A stretch of 64,000 nt of DNA from Selaginella tamariscina (Eukaryota; Streptophyta; Lycopodiopsida; Selaginellales; Selaginellaceae), in the NCBI GenBank assembly GCA_003024785.1, contig PUQB01000194.1, forward strand, positions 228,565-292,564. The letters are read 5' to 3'. A program made the translations under genes and the position numbers. Below the pieces are notes generated by a model. The model had not been told where the DNA came from, ran no database searches, and saw only the letters and a program-made list of their open reading frames with translations. Positions 22,778-34,976 of the stretch are shown here, piece after piece. Numbering within the stretch: position 1 is the stretch's first letter; each line of letters begins with the position of its first letter.

Positions 22778-25700
22778 TAATTGCAACAATACATGTTTTA
22801 CCAAAAGTTAATTCAATCAATGACATTTTAACACAGGTCAATTGAAAATCAACAATAGTGAACACATATGTACATTTGATAGGGTTTGCCATGAACCTTA
22901 AGATCACATGTGGCCATTTGCATTTTCAATCAAATCAAACAAGGCAAGAACAAATAAAATGTGATGGACATGCTATAGTCACCCCATGGTTTTACCAAGC
23001 GAGTTTAAGGTATTCTCCATTAATCTCTTCTTAACTAATTAACAATTGAAAGTTGTGTTTTCTTAATAATGATTCTATTTCTTATTGTAAAGCAAGACTT
23101 CGTTCGAGCAATAAGATTTTCGTGAAGAATTAAATTACAAACAATGAAAATAAAAAATATAAAAATCAATAATGCTAAAGAAGTGACTAATTATTAGGAC
23201 ATCAACTTGAAAAGAAATTATTTTATAAAAAGATTTAATAAAAAAGAATTGATACGAGATTCTACTAAAGTCATGTTTATATACTTAGAAACTATATGAA
23301 AAGATTTCTTTGAGCTATACCACAAAAAAAATATTGACACTCACCACGTAATAACTTGACTAAATCGTAGAAGAATAATTTGAAATTCCTATAATTAAAA
23401 TATTATTAATAAAACTTATCGATTTTCTATGTGCTCCCAAGTGCAATCATGTAAATAATAATTAACTTGATTAACACGATAATACATGTTATGTTACAAG
23501 ATCTTTGAGTTCATAGTAATAATTTCATATCAAACTTAATAATGATACTATATAGTTTAAAATGATATTGATTACAAATTACGACTGCATAAAATAAGAA
23601 CAAAATAAAATGTGAGTTATAATAAAAGTTAAAAGTTGAAAGTGAAAGGAACGTTATTAATAATGATGAATAAATTAAGTCATTATTTGTATTGCTTGAT
23701 ATTTCTCATGTTAACTTTGAAAGGTTAAACAAAGTCTTCAATAATAATTTACTAGTGAAAATATTGGAATGAACTATTTTGTAAATTACAATCAAGAATG
23801 TCAATAATATATTAGCTAAAACATTGACATGGCTAGACTTTCAAATGGGCAAGAGTTGAACCCAATTATTAGTATTACTATTTATAGTAAAGATTTTTCA
23901 AAAACGCATTGGTTAAACCATATACATGATCAAACTTTATAATAAAAAAGCTTAACCCAATTATGATAAGGTACTCCTATTATTGTGAATATTCTTATGA
24001 ATTTAAGTGATAACCATATAAGAATTTATATTAATAGAACTCAAAACTTAATTAAAAATTCAAGTTTATAATCATTGAAAATTATAAGTTGGAAACCTTA
24101 AAATTAAAAGTTAGAATATTGTATAATGAACTTTTTTTTATAAATTAATCCAATGTGAGCATAATTGCACAAATCCTTAAGACTTGAGAATGTTGATACT
24201 AATATTTATGAAAGTTAATTTTTACAATGAAATGTAAAGTATTTTATTATCTATTAGGGATAAAGTTGTAACAAAGTTGCTAATTAAATTTATTATACAT
24301 CACCAAACTTGTTACCAAAAATGATTCACACACACACATATAGATAGATAGATATAGATATATGTGTGTGTGTGAAAAAACCTTTTACGAGGGAAAAATA
24401 CATATATAATAAGAATGTAAAGGTTCAATTATGTTGCCATTCTTATTGTTTTTATAATTTCTTTTATTCCTTAAAATCTTAATTCTTATTAATGTTATAA
24501 TTTCCTAAAATAAATGAAATGTGAAAAACATATTATGATCACTAATGGGATTTACTAAATAAGTTTGAGGTATTTCTCAATTAAACTCGTTACATGGGAG
24601 TAGAGTGGGCTTCTCCCCAATGGAATTTATGAATGCGGAAGATACCTAATGCAATAAGAACTTAGATATTAATAATGTAATACACTTTAAAAAGATGATG
24701 TAATTGGATTAATTAAATTTTATTTAATAATATGAGTGTTTGTTTCTTACATGTCAACATGGACAAATTTTCCACCATTTATGTGTGTGGATTTTCATTA
24801 CTCATCACCATTTAAAAATTTAATATTCAAAATAGCAATCATATATAGTAATAGTAAATTTAATTATATATAGATACGTACAAATAAATATATAATTCAA
24901 ACCTGTGTGAAACATGAACTTTCAACCTATTCGTACAAATAAGAAAATTAAATTTCACTATTATAAGAATCATCAAAGACAAGAGGGTCATGTTTCAAAA
25001 TGAACTATATATCATATAAATATGATTATATTTACATATCTATATGTACATATTTAATTAGCATACATATATTTAATATGTTGTCAAGGGTTTTTTAAAG
25101 TTGTAGGCATGTAATTTAGAAATATACATTACAGCTCTTTCAAAATTTTAAACTTAATTTATAAAATTCTCTTATTAATTTATTATAGTTTACAATTATA
25201 CTAATGAACACTAGAATATGATTTGGACACATTTTAGTATATTCTAATATGTTATAGTGTTTTACATTCTTATTGTGAAATAATTATATTTAAGATGGGG
25301 CAAACTACATACCTAAAAGATTAATAATCTTGAAAATAAAAGAGAAAGTAAGTACTTATATCCTAATTTAAAATGTTCTACCTTATCTACCATTTGGCCT
25401 AGCACATACATAAGAATATTCTCATTGAAATTGTAGCACCACAAAATAATTAAACCAGCAAATGTTAACTTACCACAAATTAGACTAGTGTTAATGAAAT
25501 CAGTTATATATTTTCTTAAGTACATGAAATAATATAACAACTGTTTGGTGAAACTAACTTATAACAAGAACACACTTAACATTAAACAGTCGTTCATAAA
25601 TTAACTCTTTGTAGAAAAAAATTGATTTATCTCCTTTATTATATTTTACTTTATGTCATATATGGTGCTAACTTTTAAAATAAAGACCACATTGTATGTG

Positions 25701-28256
25701 GGTTACTTTTGCCTGATTTTGTTATACAGCCTTTCACGTGGTTACATGCCACCTCAATAATTTGTGAATGTGGTATATAATGATGTGGAAAGGTTGTATA
25801 ACAGGTTTTAATATTTTATTTATTTATTATTTTAAATTTGATTTTTACTTAAAGTGTAACAAATATATACATAATAAATTTTTAAGGTTAATGCATGTAA
25901 TTTTTACACGTTTTTTAATTTATATATAAGTTTTTATATATTTTTATTTCTTTTAGTTTTTAGTATTTATTAATTTATTTTTTCTTATATTGATTTTCAT
26001 TTAGAATATAAAAAATGTATACTTAAAAGACCTTTAGGGTTAATGCATATCTTTCTATAAGTTTTTTTAATTTATATACAAGTTTTTATATTCTTTTAGT
26101 TCTTTTGGTTTTTTGTATTTAATTTATTTTTCTTATAATATTGATCTCTTATGTAAAATATAAGAAATGTATACATAAAAGACTTTAGAGTTAATATATA
26201 TGGTTTTTAAATGTTTTTTAATTTATATATAAGTTTTTATATTTTTTAATTTCTTTTAGTTTTTAGTATTTATTAATTATTAGTGATGTATAATAAATTT
26301 AATTGACAACTTTGTCCATAATAAATAATAAATAATTTTATATTTCACTTTAAAAATTAAATTTTATAAAGTTGTAAAGGTTAAACTTTGTTAAATGTTC
26401 TTTAAATTTTGTTTTGTTTTTTAAAAATTTTAAATAAAAATGAACTTACTCATAATTTTCTTACATTCTTTAAGAATCTTAATAAAAATTAATTGAGTAT
26501 TTAGAAATTATCATGTGTAAAAACTCTTAAATAAAAATTAATTGAATGTTTTGGAAATCATTACATATAAAAACATTCTTTTAAAAGTGTAAATTAAATA
26601 ATTTTGTAAAATTTGGTTGCTCATCTACATAAGTTACATATATGCCTAAATCACATAACATTATTACACACTCAAGAATACATAAAATGTTTAATTAATT
26701 TAAATGTATTTAGCAGGCATAACAGCATTTGAACTCTTAAATTTTACTTAAGAAATGATAAATCTATATAAAATAAAATACGATAATTACATAGAATTAA
26801 CATTGTTAATTATAATTATTAATTAATTACTCTTATTACAAAAAGAAGTCTTCTCCATAATAAATAGATTCGTTATGAAATTTGCTTAATGCATGACCTT
26901 AACGAGGTTATTAATGTAAATTGAATATATCATGAATCATTCTCGTAATAATTGAAAAAGGGTAATATTTTTACACTCAAAATGTTATCGTTCTATTTGT
27001 ATGCAAAATAATTCAAATGTTAAATATGTTAATATCTTTGTTATTTGTTATAATTTTTTTTGTTCTTCAAATTTAAATAAAAACTGACTTAAGTGTTAGA
27101 ATAATCAAAAGGTTAAACTATATTAACATTTTTATTTTTGTTATAATCTCTTTTCTATTGTTTAAACACTGAAATCAAAATTGATAAAGTGTTTGTATCA
27201 CATACATATATTTTAAATTTAAATTTATAAATCAGTGATACTTATATGACATAAAAGTTAATTAATAAAATAAACTATAATAAACTAAATTATTAGTTTT
27301 ATAAATTATTATAAAATTTAAGAATTTAAATATGTGATCTACCTATTACATATTTTATATTTTATAAATAATAAATTAATGTTATAACACATAAGTAGTA
27401 TATTTTAAATTTACATTACAATTTATAAAGTAAGAGAATGAATATATTAAATTAATATATATTGGTTTGTACACATGCATAATATATCAATTTGTCTATG
27501 ACCTTATCATTTATGTAAATACAAAGGTGGTTATAATTACTTAATCTATATATATTTATCATTTACATAAATAATATTATTATTAATATATTTTAAAATA
27601 TCCTTACATTAGTGACATGTGAAATCACTTTCTAAGAATTTATACTTCTGTACTCTTTGATTTCAAATCAAATCAATAATAATCACTAATAATGTTTCAT
27701 CAACCAATTATTCGATACTGATCAATGTAAAATTCAATAATATGTGTATATTCTCTTTAGTTCTACCAGAACCTTAATATATTAAAATTATAGACCCTGT
27801 TTAAAGGTACATCCCCGTCTCTCTCTAACACACACACACACACACACACACACAATGTGCATCAGTCTACTTTCAGATTAAGAAAATATGTATATATGCA
27901 CTTTCTATGTATTTATACATGCATGTATATGCATATACATAAAGATAAGAACTATATGTATGTTATGTATAAGTTCAGGTAAAATGAAAAAAGAAAAGAA
28001 ACAAAAGAGAATTACGTCTGACATGTGAAGAGAAAGACTTGTATGATAAAGCTTATATAGTATCGAACAATTAAACTAATGGTAATCATGTTGTAAATAT
28101 ATTCATTGATTGTGTGTGAGTGAGAGAGAGACTGAAATGAGTATAATAATACAATTTACCTTTGTTACTAAACTCTACGCCACAAATTGGTTTGGGGAGG
28201 ACTTATTAATGCAAACTGGTTAAATAGATCATCTGCCCCACTCCTGCATAGCATAG
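22778..28256. other. AT-rich intergenic region
   Basis: No gene supported over about 5.5 kb. Contents seen: a hairpin-like microsatellite at 24328-24375 (CACACA, GATA units, then TGTGTG), a diverged tandem repeat at about 25840-26285, a (CA)n run at 27828-27854, and TG/GA-rich DNA near 28098-28135 just past the 3' end of EXO1. Scattered short ORFs have no protein-like composition. Confidence 0.7.
25840..26285. repeat. Diverged tandem repeat, about 150-bp period, three units
   Basis: The block TTTTAATTTATATATAAGTTTTTATAT .. TTCTTTTAGTTTTTAGTATTT .. AAATGTATACATAAAAGAC .. GGTTAATGCAT recurs at about 25911, 26067 and 26213 with many substitutions. Function unknown. Confidence 0.8.
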
Positions 28257-31200
28257 TCAGTAGATGAACCTGAATGTAGACACACACACTCACACATGGA
28301 TTTTGGTCTTATGCATGTGTATTCTATATGACAAACAATACGTGCACTCTGTGCATATGCCTGTATATATGTAATTATAATTATACGAGGTTTATTGTGT
28401 ATCGTATCTATATTAAACATGTATATATGCATCATACGTATACACACACACACAGACACGCAGATACACAGAAACGTGCACACACACAAGTTTACCTGTT
28501 GATATTGGTTAGGTCGTGCTTCAGAGGGGGACGCAAGCCGCTAACTCGTGCACCACATCTGAAAGACGATATGCTTGCTGCAAACTTCTCGATGGATTCC
28601 TGTGCTATAGAAGAATATCTCTTTGTATAATCCACTTTTGACGACAGATTCTCCATATCCTCTCCAATAAGCTTGCTGCTAAACTTTGGTAATGATGGCT
28701 CTGGCACAGATTGTTTTCCTACACACGCGGCAACACGTCTATGTCCTTGTGTGTATGTATGTATTTATATGCATGTGTATTGTATTTGTGTATGCATCTA
28801 TGTATGTTATGTACTTGGACTGTATATGTTTGTAATGTGGGTTAGGGGACTTACTTTTGCGCTGTGTCTGGTTCAATGGTTCTCGTTTTCCGACCTGAAA
28901 TGGAAATCCACTTATAACCATACATATGCATAAATATGTATATCTTATATTGCTCCCTATATGTATCTGTACATATAGATGACATGTATATATTCGCATA
29001 TGCATGGTTAACACACAGTGCAAATACACCCACACAAGAATCGATGTATATACATAGATGCACAATGTATATAAGATATCTATTATGTATGTTCAAATTG
29101 TTCGAGAGAGGGGTATAGAGAGAGAGAGAGAGAAAACGTACTTTGGCTGTTTGTTGACTTGTTCCATTGTCTGTTAAATAACCGGGTGAGGAACTCTGGG
29201 TGATTCTGAAATTATATATGTAGCCTTATGCGTGGAATATTCAGATGCCTGGTCTGAGAATACGAAATCCAATATCAGATGATGTATGTCCGTAACTAGA
29301 AAACTAATAACTTTACCTTGCTGAACACAGATCCTTTTGGAATCACGATATATCTCTGTTTCCTCCTACAGAAAGACACACAAGTGTGTGCATCTATACT
29401 CTCACACGCACACGTACACGCACGCACCTGCAGACACGCATCACCGTCTGGTGTACACACGTCTTCCTTCGAGCTTATGGGACTTGAGCATGTTAGCACG
29501 TCTGGCGATTCACAAAGCCTTGGAGCTTTGAACTGCAGCTTGGATGCATCTGACTTGGAGACTAGTGTGAGTTAAGAAACAATTAAACAAAACACTCACT
29601 CATTCACTCTGTCTCTCTCACACACACACCACACGCACACGCACACACACACACACAGACGTATGGATACTGAAATAATTCGTTAGCACATTCCTCTGTG
29701 CAGGTAAGCTAAGCCCTCTCTGTTCCTTGTGTTTCACATGCCGCTTTCGAGTCTCAAGTACAGTTGGTGGGGATGACTCGGGAGAATTTACAGACGGTAA
29801 TTTCTGCTGAAAGAAAGCAACTATTGGTACATTCACACACGCACCACCAATGTACCTGGAATGGAACGTGAGTAACTGGATTGACCACCCCTTGAGCGAT
29901 TTGTACCACCAGAGCCGGTGAAATCCTTGTTTCTCGAAGTCAAGGTAACAGACACACAAGGAAAAAAGAAATACGCAAACGGACAACACAAAAACAGACA
30001 CACAGACAAGCACACACACGTATTCAAAGGGATATGGGCCCAAGAACTCCACGTCTCCGTCGTAATCAACAGGAAGTTCCGTAAGATGAACCATATCCTC
30101 CAAGGCAGGATCGTAAACACAATGATGACAAAATGTAAGGAGTGCCTTTTCAAAGCTTTCTTCATAACCCTTCGTTATCAACACTCCGGAAAATCTAAGG
30201 TGCTTAATAACCTGTAGTAGACCACTCAAGTCATTATATACACTACATACACATATAAGATACAACCGATAAGTGGTGTAGGATCTCTCTCTCATGTGTG
30301 TAAAAATGCACCTTATTGTAGTTTCTGAACCTTCGGAGGAGATTGTGAGCTCTCTTTACTCCCATTCCAGGCAACGAAGGAAGATAATCACAACCACTAA
30401 ATATGCACATTTCCAGCATCATTCTCTTTGTAAAGTTTGAGAAGTTTAGCTCTTTGTTCTTCACAAGATCAGCATACTGAAACTCCACCCCGTTTCCGTC
30501 TTTATCCATCTTGAAGAAAACCTGCAGAGATAACAAGCCATAGTGATTTGTGTGTCTGAAACTCAAGTTATGTATACCCTTGGACATCCGTAAGCAACCA
30601 GGTCGGAGTCTTCCGTAATAACTACGTCCACAAAGCCACGTAAAGACAAAAATGCCAGTTGGGCATCAGCCTCATATGGCGCAACAATAAAATCCACATT
30701 TTCCCTCTGTAAGACCTGAATAGAGAAGAAAAGATACATATAGACACATACATGTGTATACACTATAACCACAATGTGTATGTATAACATTTTGTAAGCA
30801 CAATAGAGAAGATACCTGAATCAGCTGGAAAGCAATCTCTGGTAATGTCGACGGCCTTTTGGTAGTATTCGTATGCCGCAGTATGGTTTCCAGATGCCTC
30901 ACATTGACGGGCACGTTCTAGATGCTCCTTTCTAGACCTGTAAAGAACAGAACAAGCATTTTTATATTTGTATATACATTTTTTATGAACGACTAGTACA
31001 CACGTAAGACACAGACCACAACACGCACACAAAAGCAGACGCTACATATAGATATACATAGAAGAATTTGAAGGGATAAGTGGAAGACCTGGAGCGCTTC
31101 TCTTCTTGGTCAGCCTTCATGGGAAGAGGACCCCATCGAAAAACAAGTAAAGGCTTGACACCATGATGTCTTAGAAGATTAATCCGGTGCATACAGTAGT

Positions 31201-31420
31201 TTATAAAACTGAAATGAACCAAATCTCAAAACACAGACCCCGCGCACACACGCAGCTTACCTGCTTGGGCCTGCCCATTGCAGATATCCCTGCTACAGCC
31301 AAATGCGGCCCTGTGCAACCAGGAATATGTATCTACAGCCGCTCGCATTCCTGCATAGTCTTTGATACTAGTCGGTGTGGTGACAGATTTGAGAGCTGGA
31401 AGGAGACCCTGAATCCCCAT
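28257..31420 (-). CDS. EXO1: Exonuclease 1 (EXO1), XPG/FEN1 family 5'-3' nuclease
   Basis: EXO1 is a nuclear 5' flap/5'-3' exonuclease of mismatch repair and end resection. The N-terminus [11 protein letters not shown] and [20 protein letters not shown], then [35 protein letters not shown] and [18 protein letters not shown] mark the XPG-N and XPG-I nuclease. Exons on the minus strand: 31261-31420, 31089-31224, 30816-30937, 30578-30715, 30312-30521, about 30020-30211, 29856-29925, to 29806, 29428-29561, 29317-29365, about 29142-29205, 28855-28894, 28496-28718, 28257-28269. The 3' exons are tentative in phase; they include a Ser-rich region and a plant-like C-terminus ([20 protein letters not shown]). 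About 565 codons, shorter than Arabidopsis EXO1. Two oddities: VFRWGPLP replaces VFDGGPLP at 31133-31138, and a 2-nt loss near 30840 shifts frame before AFQLIQVL. Introns are short and TG/CA-rich. Confidence 0.88.
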
Positions 31421-31743
31421 TCTCCTGCAGATCAAATGAATCAGAGAGTGAAGAGAGAGCAGCATTTCTGGCGCCGCAATGCATACCTCGAGCTGAAAAA
31501 TGCGCTTCACTAAACCATATCGAGCGCCCTGAAATGAACCCTAAACCCTTGTGCCCTAACTGTAAGACCTAATCTCACCTCTTCCCGTGTTTAACTGCCC
31601 CGATAGAATGTGGACTGTGCCGGACTAGCAGGATGAGAACCGTATGCAGGTGAGATGTAGAGGAGCATCTACAATGCATGGCATAACAGAGCTCCTTGTA
31701 AGCAACTAGCGTTTCGGAGCCAGCCAAGTGATCTTGTTCGGTC
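31421..31743. promoter_or_regulatory. Shared divergent promoter with telo-box
   Basis: The EXO1 ATG (31420, minus) and the ATG of the next gene (31744, plus) are 323 bp apart and point away from each other. The interval contains AACCCTAAACCC (31537-31548), a telo-box type motif common in plant promoters of replication and translation genes. Exact transcription starts are not visible. Confidence 0.55.
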
Positions 31744-34296
31744 ATGGCTGGCCCTATAGCTCCTGCTCCGCCTGCTCGATGGCGCTCTGAAGCCAGAGAA
31801 ATCGGTGGATTCTACACATTCTTAAGATCCGAGGTATTTCATGTTTCCGTTCTTATATATGTTCTTAACCTGGATGGTGCCTAGGTGGACAAGCTCAAGG
31901 CAGCTGAAGGTAAAATGCGGACAATGCATGAAACAGTGTGACGTGCTACTAAAGGAGTACGTAAGCTTCAATCCTTATATACAGAGGCTTTATTTTGAGC
32001 ACCAGAAAAGCAAGAAACATGGAGACTCGAGATATCCTCAGGCTTATAGATATTCTGTATTCGACCAAGGTTTGCCTCTGGTAAGCATAAAATTATACAC
32101 GTACACATGTGTTTGTGTTTCATATCGTAGAGTTTAGTAGACATAGTTGTGGTATTACAGTTTGGGATTCTTCACCACCTGCTGTAGCAAGGAGGATGAC
32201 GAAATTCATTGTACCGGAATCTGAGTCGACATCTGGGTACGAGAGCTCAGAGCCGACAAGCACGCAGATCATGTCGAAGACACCTAAGCCTGAGAGAGGT
32301 AGAATTGTCTTTGCAGAAGGCACACAACAGAGGTCTGATTCTCGCAATCCAGAACGAGAGGCCTCGAGGAACAGGCCACCAGAGCTGATCAGGTACATGT
32401 CTCCGGACACCAACCCGGAACGGCCTCGCCAAGGGAGTCCATACAGAATATCAGAAGGGAGTCCTTACAAGTACAGGAAGTACACAAGTAAACCACAGAA
32501 TGGGGCACCAGGTGAGGCTATTTCGGAATTTACCAGGTTTTTAAGCAGGCAAGTGGAAAACACTGGACATCCAGGTGACATCCCTGATAGCAGTCGTGAC
32601 ATCATGCCTTCAACAAGTAGATACGTGTCTCAAGGGGAAAACTCCATCAGGTAGACATGCATCCAACTTGACGAGAACTTTCAGAGTGTCGAACCCTTCC
32701 AGGGGTATGTAGTTTTATATATACTGTGTGTTACATTTTGATTGATAGTTCTAGCAGGTACATACACATCAAACTTGGATGCAGCTGGGGACAGAAGATG
32801 CACAGTGGATGCAAAAAACAAGCCCCAGCAAGCAAAAGCATATGAAACAGTCTCAGAGACAACGTCCCCACAAAATGCAAGTTACGGAAGGTCAATACAA
32901 CCAGTTTCAACAAGGAGGAGGCAGGATGAACTTGCACAACCACAGTCTGAAAATATACCAGGAGGTAACCACACAACAGGTATCTCTACAGTATATGATG
33001 CAGAAGGTGGCAGATATATGGATATGCCATCGGAATCAGAGAGTACCTTGGTTAAACATCTGACGCAGGGGCATTGGAATGGGTAGAGCTTAGAACCGGG
33101 ACAGGTTCATCAGAAACGAAAGAACATAGAACAGGGACAGGTTCATGGGTAGAACGTAAAACAGGGACAGGGACAGGTTCATCAGAGAAGGCAGAACGTA
33201 AAGCGGATAAGGCTAGAGCATAGAACTGGTACATCAGACTGGATAGAACTTAGAACAGGGACAGCAGTAGAACATAGAACAGAAGCAGAGAGAGAAACCT
33301 AGAATGGGGGCAGGGGTAGACAACGGAACAGGAGCAGGTTCATCACAGAGGGTAGAACTTAAAACAGGAGGAGCTAGAAGTAGAGATTCTTCAGAAGAAA
33401 ATCGTACATATTCTTTGGAGGGAGTCGTGAGCAGGACAGAGACAATTATCAATCACGTGGAGTGTTGTATCAAGACGAAGGAACACAAACGTATAGAACG
33501 TCAACCTCTAGTTACGGTGCACCTCACAGGTCGGATCCTGACGAATCATTTGAACCCACAGGAATTGGTGAACCAAGTGTACAACATAGTACTCAAGGTG
33601 GTAGAAGCATACAATACAGTAACAACAAGGCAGTATACAGCAGCGTACATATGCAAATATACAGCAGAGAGGTGGGAACAGGGCAGCAGCCACTGGGTAC
33701 ACACATATAAGGTAGGAACATATAGAATGCCGGATTTTTCAGCAAAGTTGCCAGAAGCTAAGCAGGAGGAAGGAAATGTGTATGTGATTTCAGATGCAAA
33801 CCAACACAGGCCGACCTCGGAGCACAGGTCTTTGGCTCATGTTGGAATTGGGCACTTGTGTGGTAGTCAGATCAGAACACCGGAACCCGAGAGAAGCCGG
33901 GCCAGAACACCACAAGGAGACAAGTGTAGACAGAAGAGGTAAGATGCATACACACTGGTGTGTATATGTGTGAAGCTAACTTTTTTTTTGAGTTCAGAAG
34001 AAAGAAGTTTGTCCTCATAGATGTGATGTAAGGAGTTGGTTTCCTGAACAAAGGCCAATGAAGAGAAGTCCGCACAGAACAAAGTCCCAGAGACTAGAAA
34101 GTACACTTTCTACAAGTATTATGGTATATGTTGTATATTATTTCTATTCTTTATTACCTTCTTATGTATAATGTAATGTATTACAGGTTTTGCTGGTCAA
34201 GGTGCAAAAACGAGCTGGGCACATAATTGTCCTCTTGGATTGTCTCCTCCTCATGCTCAGAAAGCGCCTCCTCAGTTAGAGCCCCAGATTCTATAG
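31744..34296 (+). CDS. Unrecognised multi-exon gene, disordered repeat-rich protein
   Basis: The product starts MAGPIAPAPPARWRSE. Exons: 31744-31833, 31885-32080, 32133 to about 32703, 32755 onward to about 33940, one near 33998-34115, and 34187-34296 ending TAG. Exon 2 encodes a helical segment (VDKLKAAEGKMRTMHETV .. EYVSFNPYIQRLYFEHQKS) ending VFDQGLPL. The rest is Ser/Thr/Pro/Arg-rich and probably disordered, with a degenerate repeat (VELRTGTGSS-like) at 33070-33350 and a last exon with TSWAHNCPLGLSPPHAQ. I do not recognise the family. Small indels break the frame near 31938 (extra T), 32635, 33060, 33220, 33300 and later; the 33304-33942 and 33462-33710 frames compete. Intron 2 is only 52 nt. 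Position next to EXO1 suggests shared promoter use only. Confidence 0.55.
33070..33350 (+). repeat. Degenerate coding minisatellite
   Basis: GTAGAACxTAxAACAGGGACAGGTTCATC recurs about seven times with variation. In the best frame it encodes VE(L/H/R)RTGTGSS, but the frame changes several times across the array. Confidence 0.8.
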
Positions 34297-34469
34297 TTGT
34301 GTACACCATTATTGAATATAACAATGTTGTAAATCCTGTTTAATTTAATACTGTTAAGAGGTTATGTATCTAATTATATTTATGTACAGTTAATTAATAT
34401 GGTATATTGTTAATTTAAATCTTTCAATAGTAACCGTTCATGCGACCCGGATAACGGACCATAAGCGCC

Positions 34470-34944
34470 ATGGCTGCGGCAGCCACACTGTTCATGGTAA
34501 GCAGTCCGCAGCAGGAACTGTCTAGGACCTCCCGTGTGCAGCAGACAGACAGATTATCAATCCGCGAACAATATAAAAGCATTTCACGGAAGACAGACAG
34601 ATGGGTAAGCAAAGAGAGCCCGCTACATACACTGGAGAAGATTGTAGACAGGTCTAAGGACGAGCAAGAATTAAAACAGGCTCTCACACAGTACAGAGGC
34701 CCATTGACAGTAGAGATTGTAGGCAAGGTCATACACAAGATCAGGAATCCTGATTTTGCTCTTTTGTTCTTTGAATGGGCTGGTTCTCGATCTGACTATA
34801 CACATGAAATCTTCTGTTGTAATTGTCTGCTGAATGTGCTTGTCAGAGCTCGCCGACATGAACAAGCCTACCAGCTGTTCAGGAGTAGGATAGAGCGCGT
34901 GTGGGAGCCCGACTTGGTTACATACAGGTACTATATCCTTCGTC

Positions 34945-34976
<32 letters not shown>

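Noticed and set aside
28229-29118. Several ORFs on both strands in CA/TG-rich DNA
   Set aside because: They are shadows of EXO1 introns; composition is Tyr/Ile/Cys/His runs from repeats and they overlap true exons in other frames.
29650-29700. PCNA-binding (PIP) box in EXO1 (QRNVLTNYF)
   Set aside because: Spacing is off by one from QxxhxxaaF-type motifs, and the exon end here is uncertain.
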